This document shows, piece after piece, positions 28,023 to 36,151 of a stretch of 64,000 nt of DNA (position 1 is the stretch's first letter; each line of letters opens with the position of its first letter). The notes beneath the pieces are model-generated. The model saw only the letters and a program-made list of their open reading frames with translations, had not been told where the DNA came from and ran no database searches. Made by a program: the position numbers and the translations under genes. The stretch comes from Oceanospirillum sp964342385 (GTDB lineage: Bacteria; Pseudomonadota; Gammaproteobacteria; Pseudomonadales; Halomonadaceae). Where the stretch lies: NCBI GenBank assembly GCA_964342385.1, contig CAYFGP010000001.1, positions 62,001 through 126,000 of the forward strand, written 5' to 3'.

Positions 28023-28580
28023 TTAGACCTGCATCAGGTCTTTTTCTTTTGCAGCAAGAACAACATCCACTTCTGCGACAAACTTGTCGGTCAGTTTCTG
28101 GATGGCGTCCTCAGCGCGACGCTCTTCATCCTCAGTGATCTCCTTCTCTTTCAGCAGATCTTTAACTGAGCTGTTAGCATCACGACGGATGTTGCGGATA
28201 GCAATTTTACCGTTCTCGGCTTCCTGACGCGCCTGACGGATATAACCTTTACGGGTCTCTTCTGTCAGAGGCGGCATAGGTACACGAATCACCGCACCGG
28301 CAGAGTTCGGGTTCAGGCCCAGATCAGACTTCATAATCGCCTTCTCAATGGCAGGAACCAGCTGCTGCTCCCAAGGCTGAATGCTCAGGGTACGAGCATC
28401 TTCGATGTTGATATTGGCTACCTGACTCAGAGGCGTCTGAGCACCGTAGTAATCAACAGTCACACTTTCCAGAATACTTGGATGCGCACGGCCCGTACGG
28501 ATTTTAGCAAATGCACTACTCAGAGCTTCCACGCTCTTTTTCATCCGTTGTTCTGCATCGCTTTGAATCTCATTGATCAC
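28023..28580 (-). CDS. frr: Ribosome recycling factor
   Basis: Splits post-termination ribosomes together with EF-G. The whole protein matches RRF: INEIQSDAEQRMKKSVEAL at the start, KIRTGRAHPSILESVTVDYYG and the C-terminal DEERRAEDAIQKLTDKFV. I choose GTG 28580: GAGG lies 8 bases upstream and it gives 185 residues, exactly the E. coli length. The longer frame starts with TTG at 28598 and would overlap pyrH. Confidence 0.97.
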   Translation of the reverse strand: MINEIQSDAEQRMKKSVEALSSAFAKIRTGRAHPSILESVTVDYYGAQTPLSQVANINIEDARTLSIQPWEQQLVPAIEKAIMKSDLGLNPNSAGAVIRVPMPPLTEETRKGYIRQARQEAENGKIAIRNIRRDANSSVKDLLKEKEITEDEERRAEDAIQKLTDKFVAEVDVVLAAKEKDLMQV

Positions 28581-28584
28581 AGAA

Positions 28585-29316
28585 TTACCCTCTATCAATT
28601 AATGTGCCTTCGTCGCCACCAACCACCAGGTTCAGCAACGCGCCTGGCTTATTCATATCAAATACACGCACCGGCATGTCATGATCACGTACCAGACAGA
28701 TCGCTGTCAGATCCATCACTTCCAGCTTCTGCTCCAGCGCACTGTCATAACTCAGACGATCATATTTCACAGCGTCTGCATATTTTACCGGATCTTTATC
28801 ATAAACCCCGTCAACCTTAGTGGCTTTAATCACCACGTCGCAGTCAACTTCAATACCACGCAAACAGGCGGCAGAGTCTGTGGTAAAGAACGGATTACCA
28901 GTACCGGCGCTAAAGATTACCACATCTCCGGATGTCATATAACGAATTGCTGTACGACGATCGTAATGTTCCACTACACCACTCATCGGAATCGCAGACA
29001 TCACACGAGTACGGATATTGGCACGCTCCAGTGCATCACGCATTGCCAGACCGTTCATTACAGTGGCCAGCATGCCCATATGGTCACCAGTCACACGATC
29101 CAGACCCGCTTCACTCAGGGTTGCACCACGAAACAGGTTACCACCACCGATAACCAGACCAACCTGTACACCGATCCCCACTAACTGACCGATCTCCAGC
29201 GCCATACGGTTCAGTACAGCGGAATCGATACCAAAATTTTGCTCACCCATCAGGGCTTCGCCACTGAGTTTCAAAAGAATACGTTTGTATTGAGATGATT
29301 TGTCATTTACAGGCAT
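28585..29316 (-). CDS. pyrH: UMP kinase
   Basis: Phosphorylates UMP to UDP; hexameric, GTP-activated and UTP-inhibited in the family. Blocks: KRILLKLSGEALMG near the N-terminus, GLVIGGGNLFRGA, GTGNPFFTTDSAACLRG and KATKVDGVYDKDP. The start at ATG 29316 (MPVNDKSSQYKR) gives 243 residues; the open frame extends to 29403 but has no family homology there. It ends 4 bases before the frr GTG, so the two are probably coupled. Confidence 0.97.
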   Translation of the reverse strand: MPVNDKSSQYKRILLKLSGEALMGEQNFGIDSAVLNRMALEIGQLVGIGVQVGLVIGGGNLFRGATLSEAGLDRVTGDHMGMLATVMNGLAMRDALERANIRTRVMSAIPMSGVVEHYDRRTAIRYMTSGDVVIFSAGTGNPFFTTDSAACLRGIEVDCDVVIKATKVDGVYDKDPVKYADAVKYDRLSYDSALEQKLEVMDLTAICLVRDHDMPVRVFDMNKPGALLNLVVGGDEGTLIDRG

Positions 29317-29374
29317 ATTAGCTGTCTCCGGCAAGCAAAAATTAAAGGGGTCAAAAAAAGCAGGGGTATATCGC

Positions 29375-29414
29375 AACAATGGCGCGTGCAACTTCCGCCG
29401 CACACGCCATTGTT
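29375..29414 (-). other. 15-bp hairpin between tsf and pyrH
   Basis: AACAATGGCGTGTGC pairs with GCACGCGCCATTGTT over 15 positions when read on the minus strand (one G-U, which would be an A-C mismatch on the plus strand, so the RNA form is the minus one). It starts 20 bases after the tsf stop. No T-run follows. Confidence 0.65.
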
Positions 29415-29433
29415 AACTTTCAGAAAGAACGAA

Positions 29434-30303
29434 TTAAGCTAGGCCAGCCTGCTTGCGTACTTCCTCAGCAAAGTCTTCTTCAACTTTCTCGATACCTTCA
29501 CCCACTTCGAAACGAGTGAAAGAGAGTACTTCACCACCGTTAGCTTTAACGTATGCGCCAACAGTTTGAGCAGGGTCTTTAACGAAAGCTTGCTCTACCA
29601 GGCTGTTTTCTGCCAGGAATTTCTTCACACGGCCAACTGCCATTTTCTCTTTGATCTCTTCTGGCTTGCCTTCCATATCCGGCTGCGCCATGATGATCTC
29701 TTTTTCTTTCTGCAGCTCAGCTTCAGGCATATCTTCAGGACGAGCAACACGTGGGTTAACCGCTGCAGTGTGCATTGCAACGTCTTTAGCCACTTCGTCG
29801 TTACCGCCAGTCAGGACAGACAGTACACCGATACGACCACCGTGTACGTATGCACCTACCAGACCACCTTCTGGAGCTTCAACAACTGCTGCACGACGTA
29901 CAGAGATGTTTTCACCGATCTTCTGAACCAGAGCTTCACGCGCTGCTTCCAGATCGCCTTCCATCAGCTTAGCGATATCAGTTTCTTTAGTCTCGAATAC
30001 TTTAGCAGCAACAGACTCAACAAAACCTTTGAAGTTGTCATCACGAGCAACGAAGTCAGTCTCGGAGTTCACTTCCAGAACGATACCGTAGCTGCCATCT
30101 TCAGCTACTTTAGTGGCTACTGCACCGTCAGCTGCAACACGGCTAGCTTTTTTAGCCGCTTTCATGCCACTGGACTTACGCAGGTTTTCAATTGCCAGCT
30201 CGATATCGCCGTCTGTTTCTCTCAGAGCGCTTTTGCACTCCAGCATGCCCAGGCCTGTACGCTCACGCAGTTCTTTTACCATAGATGCGCTGATTGCAGC
30301 CAT
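29434..30303 (-). CDS. tsf: Elongation factor Ts
   Basis: Guanine-nucleotide exchange factor for EF-Tu. N-terminal UBA-like domain (VKELRERTGLGMLECKSALRE), core FVARDDNFKGFVESVA and VHGGRIGVLSVLTGG are diagnostic. 289 residues (E. coli 283). Biased codon use fits high expression. It follows rpsB after 119 bases that contain a terminator-like hairpin, the conserved rpsB-tsf arrangement. Confidence 0.98.
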   Translation of the reverse strand: MAAISASMVKELRERTGLGMLECKSALRETDGDIELAIENLRKSSGMKAAKKASRVAADGAVATKVAEDGSYGIVLEVNSETDFVARDDNFKGFVESVAAKVFETKETDIAKLMEGDLEAAREALVQKIGENISVRRAAVVEAPEGGLVGAYVHGGRIGVLSVLTGGNDEVAKDVAMHTAAVNPRVARPEDMPEAELQKEKEIIMAQPDMEGKPEEIKEKMAVGRVKKFLAENSLVEQAFVKDPAQTVGAYVKANGGEVLSFTRFEVGEGIEKVEEDFAEEVRKQAGLA

Positions 30304-30345
30304 GACTATAACCTCTTGATCTGAATATAAATAAACTGGATTTGC

Positions 30346-30367
30346 AAAAGGGGGCTAATGCCCCCTT
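30346..30367 (-). terminator. Attenuator-like hairpin between rpsB and tsf
   Basis: AAGGGGGC - 4 bases - GCCCCCTT gives an 8-bp stem followed on the minus strand by TTTTGC. Its short T-run and position inside a conserved operon suggest partial termination between the S2 and EF-Ts genes. Confidence 0.65.
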
Positions 30368-30422
30368 ATGCAGAGTTAACTGTCGCTGCTAAAACAATAA
30401 CAGCGGAGTATGACAGCAGAAA

Positions 30423-31154
30423 TTACTCTGCAGACTCTTCGCTAACTTCTACGAATTCGTCTTCGCTAACAGCGCCTTCTTTACCCTGCAGGCATGCGTT
30501 AGCAACACCTTGAGCGTAAATCTGGATCGCGCGAATCGCATCGTCGTTACCAGGAACAACGAAATCAACGCCATCTGGGTTGCTGTTAGTATCAACGATA
30601 CCAATTACAGGGATACCCAGCTTGTTTGCTTCGTTGATCGCGATACGCTCGTGATCTACGTCGATAACAAACAGAGCGTCTGGCAGACCACCCATGTCTT
30701 TGATACCACCGATAGAACGCTCCAGCTTGGCCATTTCGCGAGTGTTCATCAGAACTTCTTTCTTGGTCAGCTTGTCGAACGTACCATCGTTCTGCATAGC
30801 TTCCAGATCGCGCAGGCGACGGATAGACTGACGGATAGTCTTGTAGTTAGTCAGCATACCACCTAACCAGCGGTGGTTAACGTATGGCATGCCAGCGCGA
30901 GAAGCTTCTTCTTTGATCACTTTGCTTGCAGCGCGTTTAGTACCAACGAACAGTACCTTGTTTTTGCCTGCAGCCAGCTTTTCTACAAAGCTCAGGGCTT
31001 CATTCATCGCAGGAACAGTGTGCTCCAGGTTGATGATATGAATCTTGTTACGAGCACCAAAAATGAACTTGGACATTTTTGGGTTCCAGTAACGGGTTTG
31101 GTGACCAAAGTGAGCACCTGCTTTCAGCAGATCACGCATAGAAACTTGAGACAT
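30423..31154 (-). CDS. rpsB: 30S ribosomal protein S2
   Basis: Small-subunit ribosomal protein. Starts SQVSMRDLLKAGAHFGHQTRYWNPKM-like, with FIFGARNKIHIINLE, NHRWLGGMLTN and GGLPDALFVID blocks; the C-terminus is acidic (VSEDEFVEVSEESAE). 243 residues. In enterobacteria S2 represses its own operon through the rpsB leader; here a leader of about 170 bases lies between a likely promoter and the start codon, but I did not identify the S2-binding structure. Confidence 0.98.
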   Translation of the reverse strand: MSQVSMRDLLKAGAHFGHQTRYWNPKMSKFIFGARNKIHIINLEHTVPAMNEALSFVEKLAAGKNKVLFVGTKRAASKVIKEEASRAGMPYVNHRWLGGMLTNYKTIRQSIRRLRDLEAMQNDGTFDKLTKKEVLMNTREMAKLERSIGGIKDMGGLPDALFVIDVDHERIAINEANKLGIPVIGIVDTNSNPDGVDFVVPGNDDAIRAIQIYAQGVANACLQGKEGAVSEDEFVEVSEESAE

Positions 31155-31333
31155 TTTGACTCCTAATTAGGGTTAAACCTCCATACACCCCATAGCCCAA
31201 CCCGGCGAAAAAACTTCCCCCAGGCACCCAGAACTACGTGCCGGTATATGTGTGTCGTTTAATTTAAGTTTGACCTATGAAAAGACACGACTACTCAGAA
31301 AGAGCAGTTCGTCGAATCACACAGGCGGGCGGC

Positions 31334-31362
31334 TTTATACCATAGATTTAATATAATATAAA
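31334..31362 (-). promoter_or_regulatory. Candidate rpsB promoter with GC-rich discriminator
   Basis: On the minus strand TTTATA (31357-31362) and TATAAA (31334-31339) are 17 bases apart, followed by the GC-rich stretch GCCGCCCGCC. This layout is typical of stringently controlled ribosomal promoters. The -35 match is weak. It lies about 180 bases upstream of the rpsB start. Confidence 0.5.
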
Positions 31363-31602
31363 GAAACGGACCCGATAGAGATAAAATAAGCGCAAAAACC
31401 AATCACTGGATGAAAAAAATTCCAGCGAATTGGCGTCATTTTATCAATAAATCCCCTCTGCCCCTCCCACCGCAACGCAATAAGCGTTAACATCATGAGT
31501 TATTTTGTAAAGTTTGAACACTGCAAGCGCAATCTGGCGCTATTGATACCCGTAATCAGAGCAGCACAGATATCCAGTGATGCTGATTATCAGTCAAAAG
31601 CT

Positions 31603-31804
31603 GTGAAACAAAAGTAAAGTGTGAAGCTAAGCTGCTAAGGAATAATTTCCATATTCAGAAATAACGTAAGCACTCACACAAAAGTTTCTCTTTAGCAGAT
31701 GGCTTCATACTTCAGCTTCTGGCTGAAAAACATCGAAATACTTTTGTGTAAGTGTGTACGCCTTAAATAGGCTAAGCAGAAATTTCAAAAGACTTTTGTT
31801 TCAC
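31603..31804. repeat. Outer 13-bp inverted repeat around dispersed element copy A
   Basis: GTGAAACAAAAGT (31603-31615) and its exact complement (31792-31804) flank copy A. The outer arms resemble the ends of the dispersed repeat (ACAAAAG core), so an older element may have been split by insertion of copy A. Confidence 0.6.
31667..31758 (-). repeat. Dispersed inverted-repeat element, copy A
   Basis: The arms CACTCACACAAAAGT (31671-31685) and ACTTTTGTGTAAGTG (31740-31754) are complementary at 14 of 15 positions. Read on the minus strand the element begins ACAAAAGTATTTCGAT and ends GAGAAACTTTTGTGTGAGTG then CTTA, matching copies at 41080-41159 and 47705-47784. The core is 81 bases (31667-31747); the terminal stem extends beyond it. 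It contains no open reading frame. Confidence 0.75.
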
Positions 31805-31841
31805 CAAGCATTAAAAATAATTTTCAAATACCCGAAACGAT

Positions 31842-32615
31842 ATGACAGTAATTATCAAAACACCCGAAGAAATAGAAAAGATGCGTGTGGCTGGCCGCCT
31901 GGCCGCAGAGGTTCTGGAGATGATAGAACCGCACGTTAAAGCGGGTGTCAGCACCGAAGAACTGAACCGCATCTGTCACGACTATATTGTCAATAAACAG
32001 GACGCGATTCCTGCACCACTGAACTACCACGGTTTTCCGAAATCCATCTGTACCTCGGTTAACCAGGTGATCTGCCACGGTATTCCCAGCGAAAGCAAGA
32101 TTTTGAAAAATGGCGATATCGTGAACGTCGATATTACTGTGATTAAAGACGGCTACCACGGTGATACCAGTAAAATGTTCCTGATTGGTGAACCCAAGAT
32201 CCAGGCCCGCCGCTTGTGCCAGGTCACTCAGGAGTGTCTGTACAAGGCTCTGGCCATTGTGCGTCCAGGCACCACACTGGGTGATATTGGCGCTGTCATT
32301 CAGCAACATGCCGAATCCTTTGGCTTCTCTGTAGTACGAGAGTATTGCGGTCACGGTATCGGCAAGGGCTTCCATGAAGAACCTCAAGTCGTACATTATG
32401 GTAAAGCTGGTACAGGTCTTGCCTTAAAAGAAGGGATGACCTTTACCATTGAACCTATGATCAATGCGGGAAAACGTCACTGTAAAACCCTGAAGGATGA
32501 GTGGACGGTTGTCACTAAAGATCGCAGTCTGTCAGCTCAGTATGAGCACACCATCCTGGTGACCGCAGATGGCTGCGAGATCCTGACCAAGCGCCAAGAA
32601 GAAACTGATCTGTAA
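31842..32615 (+). CDS. map: Methionine aminopeptidase, type I
   Basis: Removes the initiator Met from nascent proteins. Metal-binding residues lie in VNVDITVIKDGYHGDTSKMF, GHGIGKGFHEEP, FTIEPMINAG and the C-terminal QYEHTILVT. 257 residues. No clear Shine-Dalgarno precedes the ATG. Divergent from rpsB and followed by glnD after 15 bases, the conserved order, so map-glnD are probably one transcript. Confidence 0.97.
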   Translation: MTVIIKTPEEIEKMRVAGRLAAEVLEMIEPHVKAGVSTEELNRICHDYIVNKQDAIPAPLNYHGFPKSICTSVNQVICHGIPSESKILKNGDIVNVDITVIKDGYHGDTSKMFLIGEPKIQARRLCQVTQECLYKALAIVRPGTTLGDIGAVIQQHAESFGFSVVREYCGHGIGKGFHEEPQVVHYGKAGTGLALKEGMTFTIEPMINAGKRHCKTLKDEWTVVTKDRSLSAQYEHTILVTADGCEILTKRQEETDL

Positions 32616-32630
32616 CGGATTAAATAGCCC

Positions 32631-35324
32631 ATGCCTTTGACACCCTATGAGTTTGAACCGGATCCATCGCTGTTTAACAAGCACTCCTTTCGCCAGGAGC
32701 TCAACAACGCCCGGTCCGCGATCACCTTATTCAAACAAGCCATTCAGACCGTTCAGGAAAAGCTCAACCTGAGATTTATGGATGGTGCTGATATTAGGGA
32801 TCTGGTGCATGGGCGCGCCTGGTTTATCGATCAGCTACTCAGTGTTGCCTGGGAGCAGTATGAATGGCCTGATAACAATGTCAGTCTGTTAGCCGTTGGT
32901 GGTTATGGTCGCGGCGAACTGCACCCTCACTCTGATATCGACCTTCTGATACTGTTACGTGACGATGACGATACCCCTTACCGGGAGAACCTGCAGCACT
33001 TTGTCACCTTTCTGTGGGATATCAGTCTGGATATTGGCCACAGCGTACGCTCATTGAGCGATTGTGAACGCGAAGCCAAAGCTGACATCACAGTTGCCAC
33101 TAACTTATTGGAAAATCGCACTATTATCGGGCCTGATAGCCTACGAGAAGAGATGGTGCACCGTTTAGATACGGACAAGATGTGGAGTACCAGTGAGTTC
33201 TTCGAAGCCAAATGGCAGGAACAGATCACACGCCACTACAAGTACAACAATAATGAGTACAATCTTGAGCCCAATATCAAAAGCTCCCCCGGCGGTTTAA
33301 GGGATATTCAGATGATCGGCTGGGTGGCCAAACGTCATTTTGGTACCCATACCCTAGAAGGTCTGATGAAAGAGGGTTTTCTGACCGAATCTGAAGTACG
33401 CATTATGGAGCAGGGTCAGGCCTTCCTATGGCAAGTGCGTTATGCCCTGCATATGACAGCCAAAAGAGCAGAAGATCGTCTATTGTTTGATCATCAACGC
33501 ACTCTGGCTGACTTATTTGGCTATGTGGACAACGACGAACGCCTGGCAGTTGAGCAGTTTATGCGTCGCTATTACCGGGTTGTAATGTCACTGACCGAGC
33601 TGAACGACGTATTGATGCAGCACTTTGATGATGCCATCCTGCAATCTCAGCATGAAGCCGAAATTGTCCCGCTCAACAAGCGCTTCCAGATCGTTAACCG
33701 CAAGATCGAAGCGACCCATAGCCGGGTGTTTGAACAAACCCCTTTTGCCCTGCTGGAAATTTTCCTGTTGATGGCAGAAAACCCACAGATCGAAAGCGTA
33801 CGCGCATCAACCATCCGCTTGTTACGAGACTGTCGCCATCTGATCGACGAAAGTTTCCGTCAGGATATCCGTCACTCATCGCTGTTTATGGAACTGCTGC
33901 GCAGCCCAAATAATGTCGCACGACAGCTACGCCGTATGAGTCGCTACGGTATTTTAGGCAAATATTTGCCGGAATTTGGTTACGCAATCGGCCTGATGCA
34001 GCACGACCTGTTCCATATCTATACCGTAGATGCTCATACGCTGCTGCTACTGAAATTCCTCTATAAGTTCCAAAAAGAGGAATCACGAGAAGAATTTCCT
34101 TTTGCCTCCCAAATTATTCACCGTCTACCTAAACCAGAACTCGCGATTATTGCCGGGTTATATCACGATATTGGTAAGGGCCGAGGTGGCGATCACTCAG
34201 AATTAGGAGCTAAAGATGCTCTGGTATTCTGTGAACGCCATCACCTGAGTAAACACGACGCCCGCCTGGTCAGCTGGCTGGTGGAGCATCACCTATTAAT
34301 GTCTGTCACTGCACAGAAGAAAGATATTTCTGATCCTGAGATCATTCAGGAGTTTGCCCTAATTGTTCGCGACGAAGCTCGTCTGAATTACTTGTATGTG
34401 CTGACTGTAGCAGATATTAATGCGACCAACCCCAACTTGTGGAACAGCTGGCGTGCAACCTTATTACAGCAACTGTATGTCGAAACCAAGCGTGCCCTGC
34501 GTCGTGGTTTGGAAAACCCAATGGAACGCCAGGAGTGGATTGAAGAAACACAACAGGATGCCTTAGCGCTGCTGCATAAATGGGGCGTAGAAGAAACCAA
34601 GATCTGGCCGCTATGGAATACACTGGGTGAAGATTACTTCCTGCAGGATACCGCGCGCGAGATCGCCTTTCAGACAGAACAGATTCTGCAACACAAAGAG
34701 CCTAATTTGCCGTTGGTACTAGTGACCAATCCCAATAAGGTCGAACAGGTTGGCGGCACCAAGGTGTTTATTTACACCCAGGAAGAGCCTCATCTTTTTG
34801 CAGCGACAGTTGCAGCCATGGAACAGTTGAATCTAAACATTCATGATGCCCGCATCAGTAGTTCCAGTGATAATTACAGCCTGGATACCTATATCGTACT
34901 GGAACATAACGGCGAGCCGATTCGTGATCCAGAGCGCATCAAACAGATCAAAGAGATCTTGATCGAGGAATTAGATGATCCAGCGGACTATAGCGATATC
35001 GTGCAACGTCGTACACCGCGCCAAATGAAGCATTTTACCATGCCAACTCAGGTCACCATCAGCACAGATCCTCAAATTCAGCGTACGCTGTTGGAAGTAC
35101 TGACTCCAGACCGCCCAGGCCTGTTAGCCCGTATCGGCCGTATCTTCGTAGAGATGGATATCAATCTACTGAACTCTAAGATTGTCACCCTAGGTGAACG
35201 GGTGGAAGATATTTTTGTGATAACAGACCGGGATCTTAAACCGATCAGCGATCCAGAACTGTGCCGCCAACTGCAAGACCGTATCTGCAGTGAACTGGAT
35301 GAGCAGGTGACTAAAGGCCAGTAA
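32631..35324 (+). CDS. glnD: Bifunctional uridylyltransferase/uridylyl-removing enzyme GlnD
   Basis: Senses glutamine and controls nitrogen metabolism by uridylylating or de-uridylylating PII proteins. Domains in order: nucleotidyltransferase (GGYGRGELHPHSDIDLLIL, about residues 87-105), HD hydrolase (LYHDIGKGRGGDHSELGA, about 510-527), and two C-terminal ACT domains (about 700-790 and 815-890, the latter beginning LLEVLTPDRPGLLARIG). 897 residues, full length, all domains intact. Confidence 0.97.
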   Translation: MPLTPYEFEPDPSLFNKHSFRQELNNARSAITLFKQAIQTVQEKLNLRFMDGADIRDLVHGRAWFIDQLLSVAWEQYEWPDNNVSLLAVGGYGRGELHPHSDIDLLILLRDDDDTPYRENLQHFVTFLWDISLDIGHSVRSLSDCEREAKADITVATNLLENRTIIGPDSLREEMVHRLDTDKMWSTSEFFEAKWQEQITRHYKYNNNEYNLEPNIKSSPGGLRDIQMIGWVAKRHFGTHTLEGLMKEGFLTESEVRIMEQGQAFLWQVRYALHMTAKRAEDRLLFDHQRTLADLFGYVDNDERLAVEQFMRRYYRVVMSLTELNDVLMQHFDDAILQSQHEAEIVPLNKRFQIVNRKIEATHSRVFEQTPFALLEIFLLMAENPQIESVRASTIRLLRDCRHLIDESFRQDIRHSSLFMELLRSPNNVARQLRRMSRYGILGKYLPEFGYAIGLMQHDLFHIYTVDAHTLLLLKFLYKFQKEESREEFPFASQIIHRLPKPELAIIAGLYHDIGKGRGGDHSELGAKDALVFCERHHLSKHDARLVSWLVEHHLLMSVTAQKKDISDPEIIQEFALIVRDEARLNYLYVLTVADINATNPNLWNSWRATLLQQLYVETKRALRRGLENPMERQEWIEETQQDALALLHKWGVEETKIWPLWNTLGEDYFLQDTAREIAFQTEQILQHKEPNLPLVLVTNPNKVEQVGGTKVFIYTQEEPHLFAATVAAMEQLNLNIHDARISSSSDNYSLDTYIVLEHNGEPIRDPERIKQIKEILIEELDDPADYSDIVQRRTPRQMKHFTMPTQVTISTDPQIQRTLLEVLTPDRPGLLARIGRIFVEMDINLLNSKIVTLGERVEDIFVITDRDLKPISDPELCRQLQDRICSELDEQVTKGQ

Positions 35325-35383
35325 CTCCTGACCAACTCTCTCTAACTGGTAATATCAGCTCTCCCCCTCTTTTATAACTAGCT

Positions 35384-35421
35384 ACAAAAAAGCTGCGTTA
35401 AGTCTAAGACTCAACGCAGCT
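35384..35421 (-). terminator. Rho-independent terminator of the nsrR-like gene
   Basis: AGCTGCGTTGAGTC - TTA - GACTTAACGCAGCT on the minus strand forms a 14-bp stem (one G-U) followed by seven T-rich bases. The wobble pair works only on the minus-strand RNA, which fits the gene at 35459-35929. Confidence 0.87.
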
Positions 35422-35458
35422 CTGTCTGACTAAATAGCTGTGGGGGCCAAGTTAAAGC

Positions 35459-35929
35459 TTAAGAAGCAGCCATGACCTGAATAGGTAACTCACCCTCTTT
35501 CAGATCCAGACCCAGCAAGTTGCGGATATCCGCTGGGTTTTTCAACAGATCTTTCAAAGTGTATTCGTCCACTACGGACAAAAAGGCATCACGCGCTTTT
35601 TTCAGCATAGGCTTCATGTCACAAGCACCTGTCAATGGACAGATCAGTTTGTCACAATCCACAATTTCCAAAGATGTTTCAAAATCCCGTACCATCTTAC
35701 CGATGGATATTTCAGACGGCTCCATATTGATACGCATGCCGCCGTACTTACCTCGTACAGTCTGGATATAACCCAGTTGACCCAGTTTGTGGACAATCTT
35801 CATCAGGTGGTTGCGCGAAATCTCAAAGTGATGCGCAATATCACTGATTGTTACCAGCTCATCAGACTGCTGCACTCCTAGGAACATAAGTACACGTATG
35901 GCGTAGTCTGTTTGACGGGTGAGTTGCAT
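35459..35929 (-). CDS. nsrR: Rrf2-family Fe-S transcriptional regulator, NsrR-like
   Basis: Predicted nitric-oxide-sensing repressor with a winged-helix N-terminus (LTRQTDYAIRVLMFLG, ISRNHLMKIVHKLGQLGY, VRGKYGGMR) and three cysteines C92-x4-C97-x5-C103, the spacing of the NsrR [Fe-S] ligands. 156 residues, slightly longer than E. coli NsrR (141) because of its C-terminal tail. It is divergent from an MFS transporter, with a near-perfect inverted repeat between them. No NO-detoxification gene (hmp, norVW, nnrS) is in the window, so its targets are elsewhere or the symbol should be held loosely. Confidence 0.75.
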   Translation of the reverse strand: MQLTRQTDYAIRVLMFLGVQQSDELVTISDIAHHFEISRNHLMKIVHKLGQLGYIQTVRGKYGGMRINMEPSEISIGKMVRDFETSLEIVDCDKLICPLTGACDMKPMLKKARDAFLSVVDEYTLKDLLKNPADIRNLLGLDLKEGELPIQVMAAS

Positions 35930-36068
35930 AGTGTACGACCCCCTTTTATTCCTGTTTAATCCTGTGCTGAAACCCTAGGACTTCCTGTTGGGCTTCAAGT
36001 TAATTTCATACTAACACAGGTATTGCTGCTTAAATTGTATACCTTTTGCAAGTAAATGCTGCTTTTTA

Positions 36069-36095
36069 TGTACAACTTGACCCGCAAGTTGTGCA
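36069..36095. promoter_or_regulatory. Inverted repeat upstream of the MFS transporter
   Basis: ACAACTTG - ACCCG - CAAGTTGT (36072-36092) is a perfect 8-bp inverted repeat, extending to 11 bp with one mismatch (36069-36095). It lies about 57 bases upstream of the transporter GTG and about 140 bases upstream of the nsrR-like start. It does not match the classical NsrR site, so the binder is unknown. Confidence 0.5.
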
Positions 36096-36151
36096 AAAGT
36101 TTAACAGAATCAAGGATAAAAACTCTAACCCAGTTCACAAAAGGAAGAGAT

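Larger units (their letters stand above)
31155..31841. other. 687-base non-coding region between rpsB and map
   Basis: No credible gene is seen in either direction. It holds the rpsB leader and candidate promoter (31155-31370), an AT-rich stretch, and at 31603-31804 a nested set of inverted repeats containing one copy of the window's dispersed repeat. I saw no tRNA or known small RNA. Confidence 0.7.

Noticed and set aside
29566..30324. 252-codon open frame on the plus strand across tsf
   Set aside because: Antisense shadow of tsf, Phe/Cys/His-rich composition caused by biased codons on the other strand.
31155..31841. A tRNA or known small RNA in the rpsB-map gap
   Set aside because: I found no T-loop/anticodon arrangement and no recognisable sRNA; only the inverted repeats and a promoter candidate are supported.
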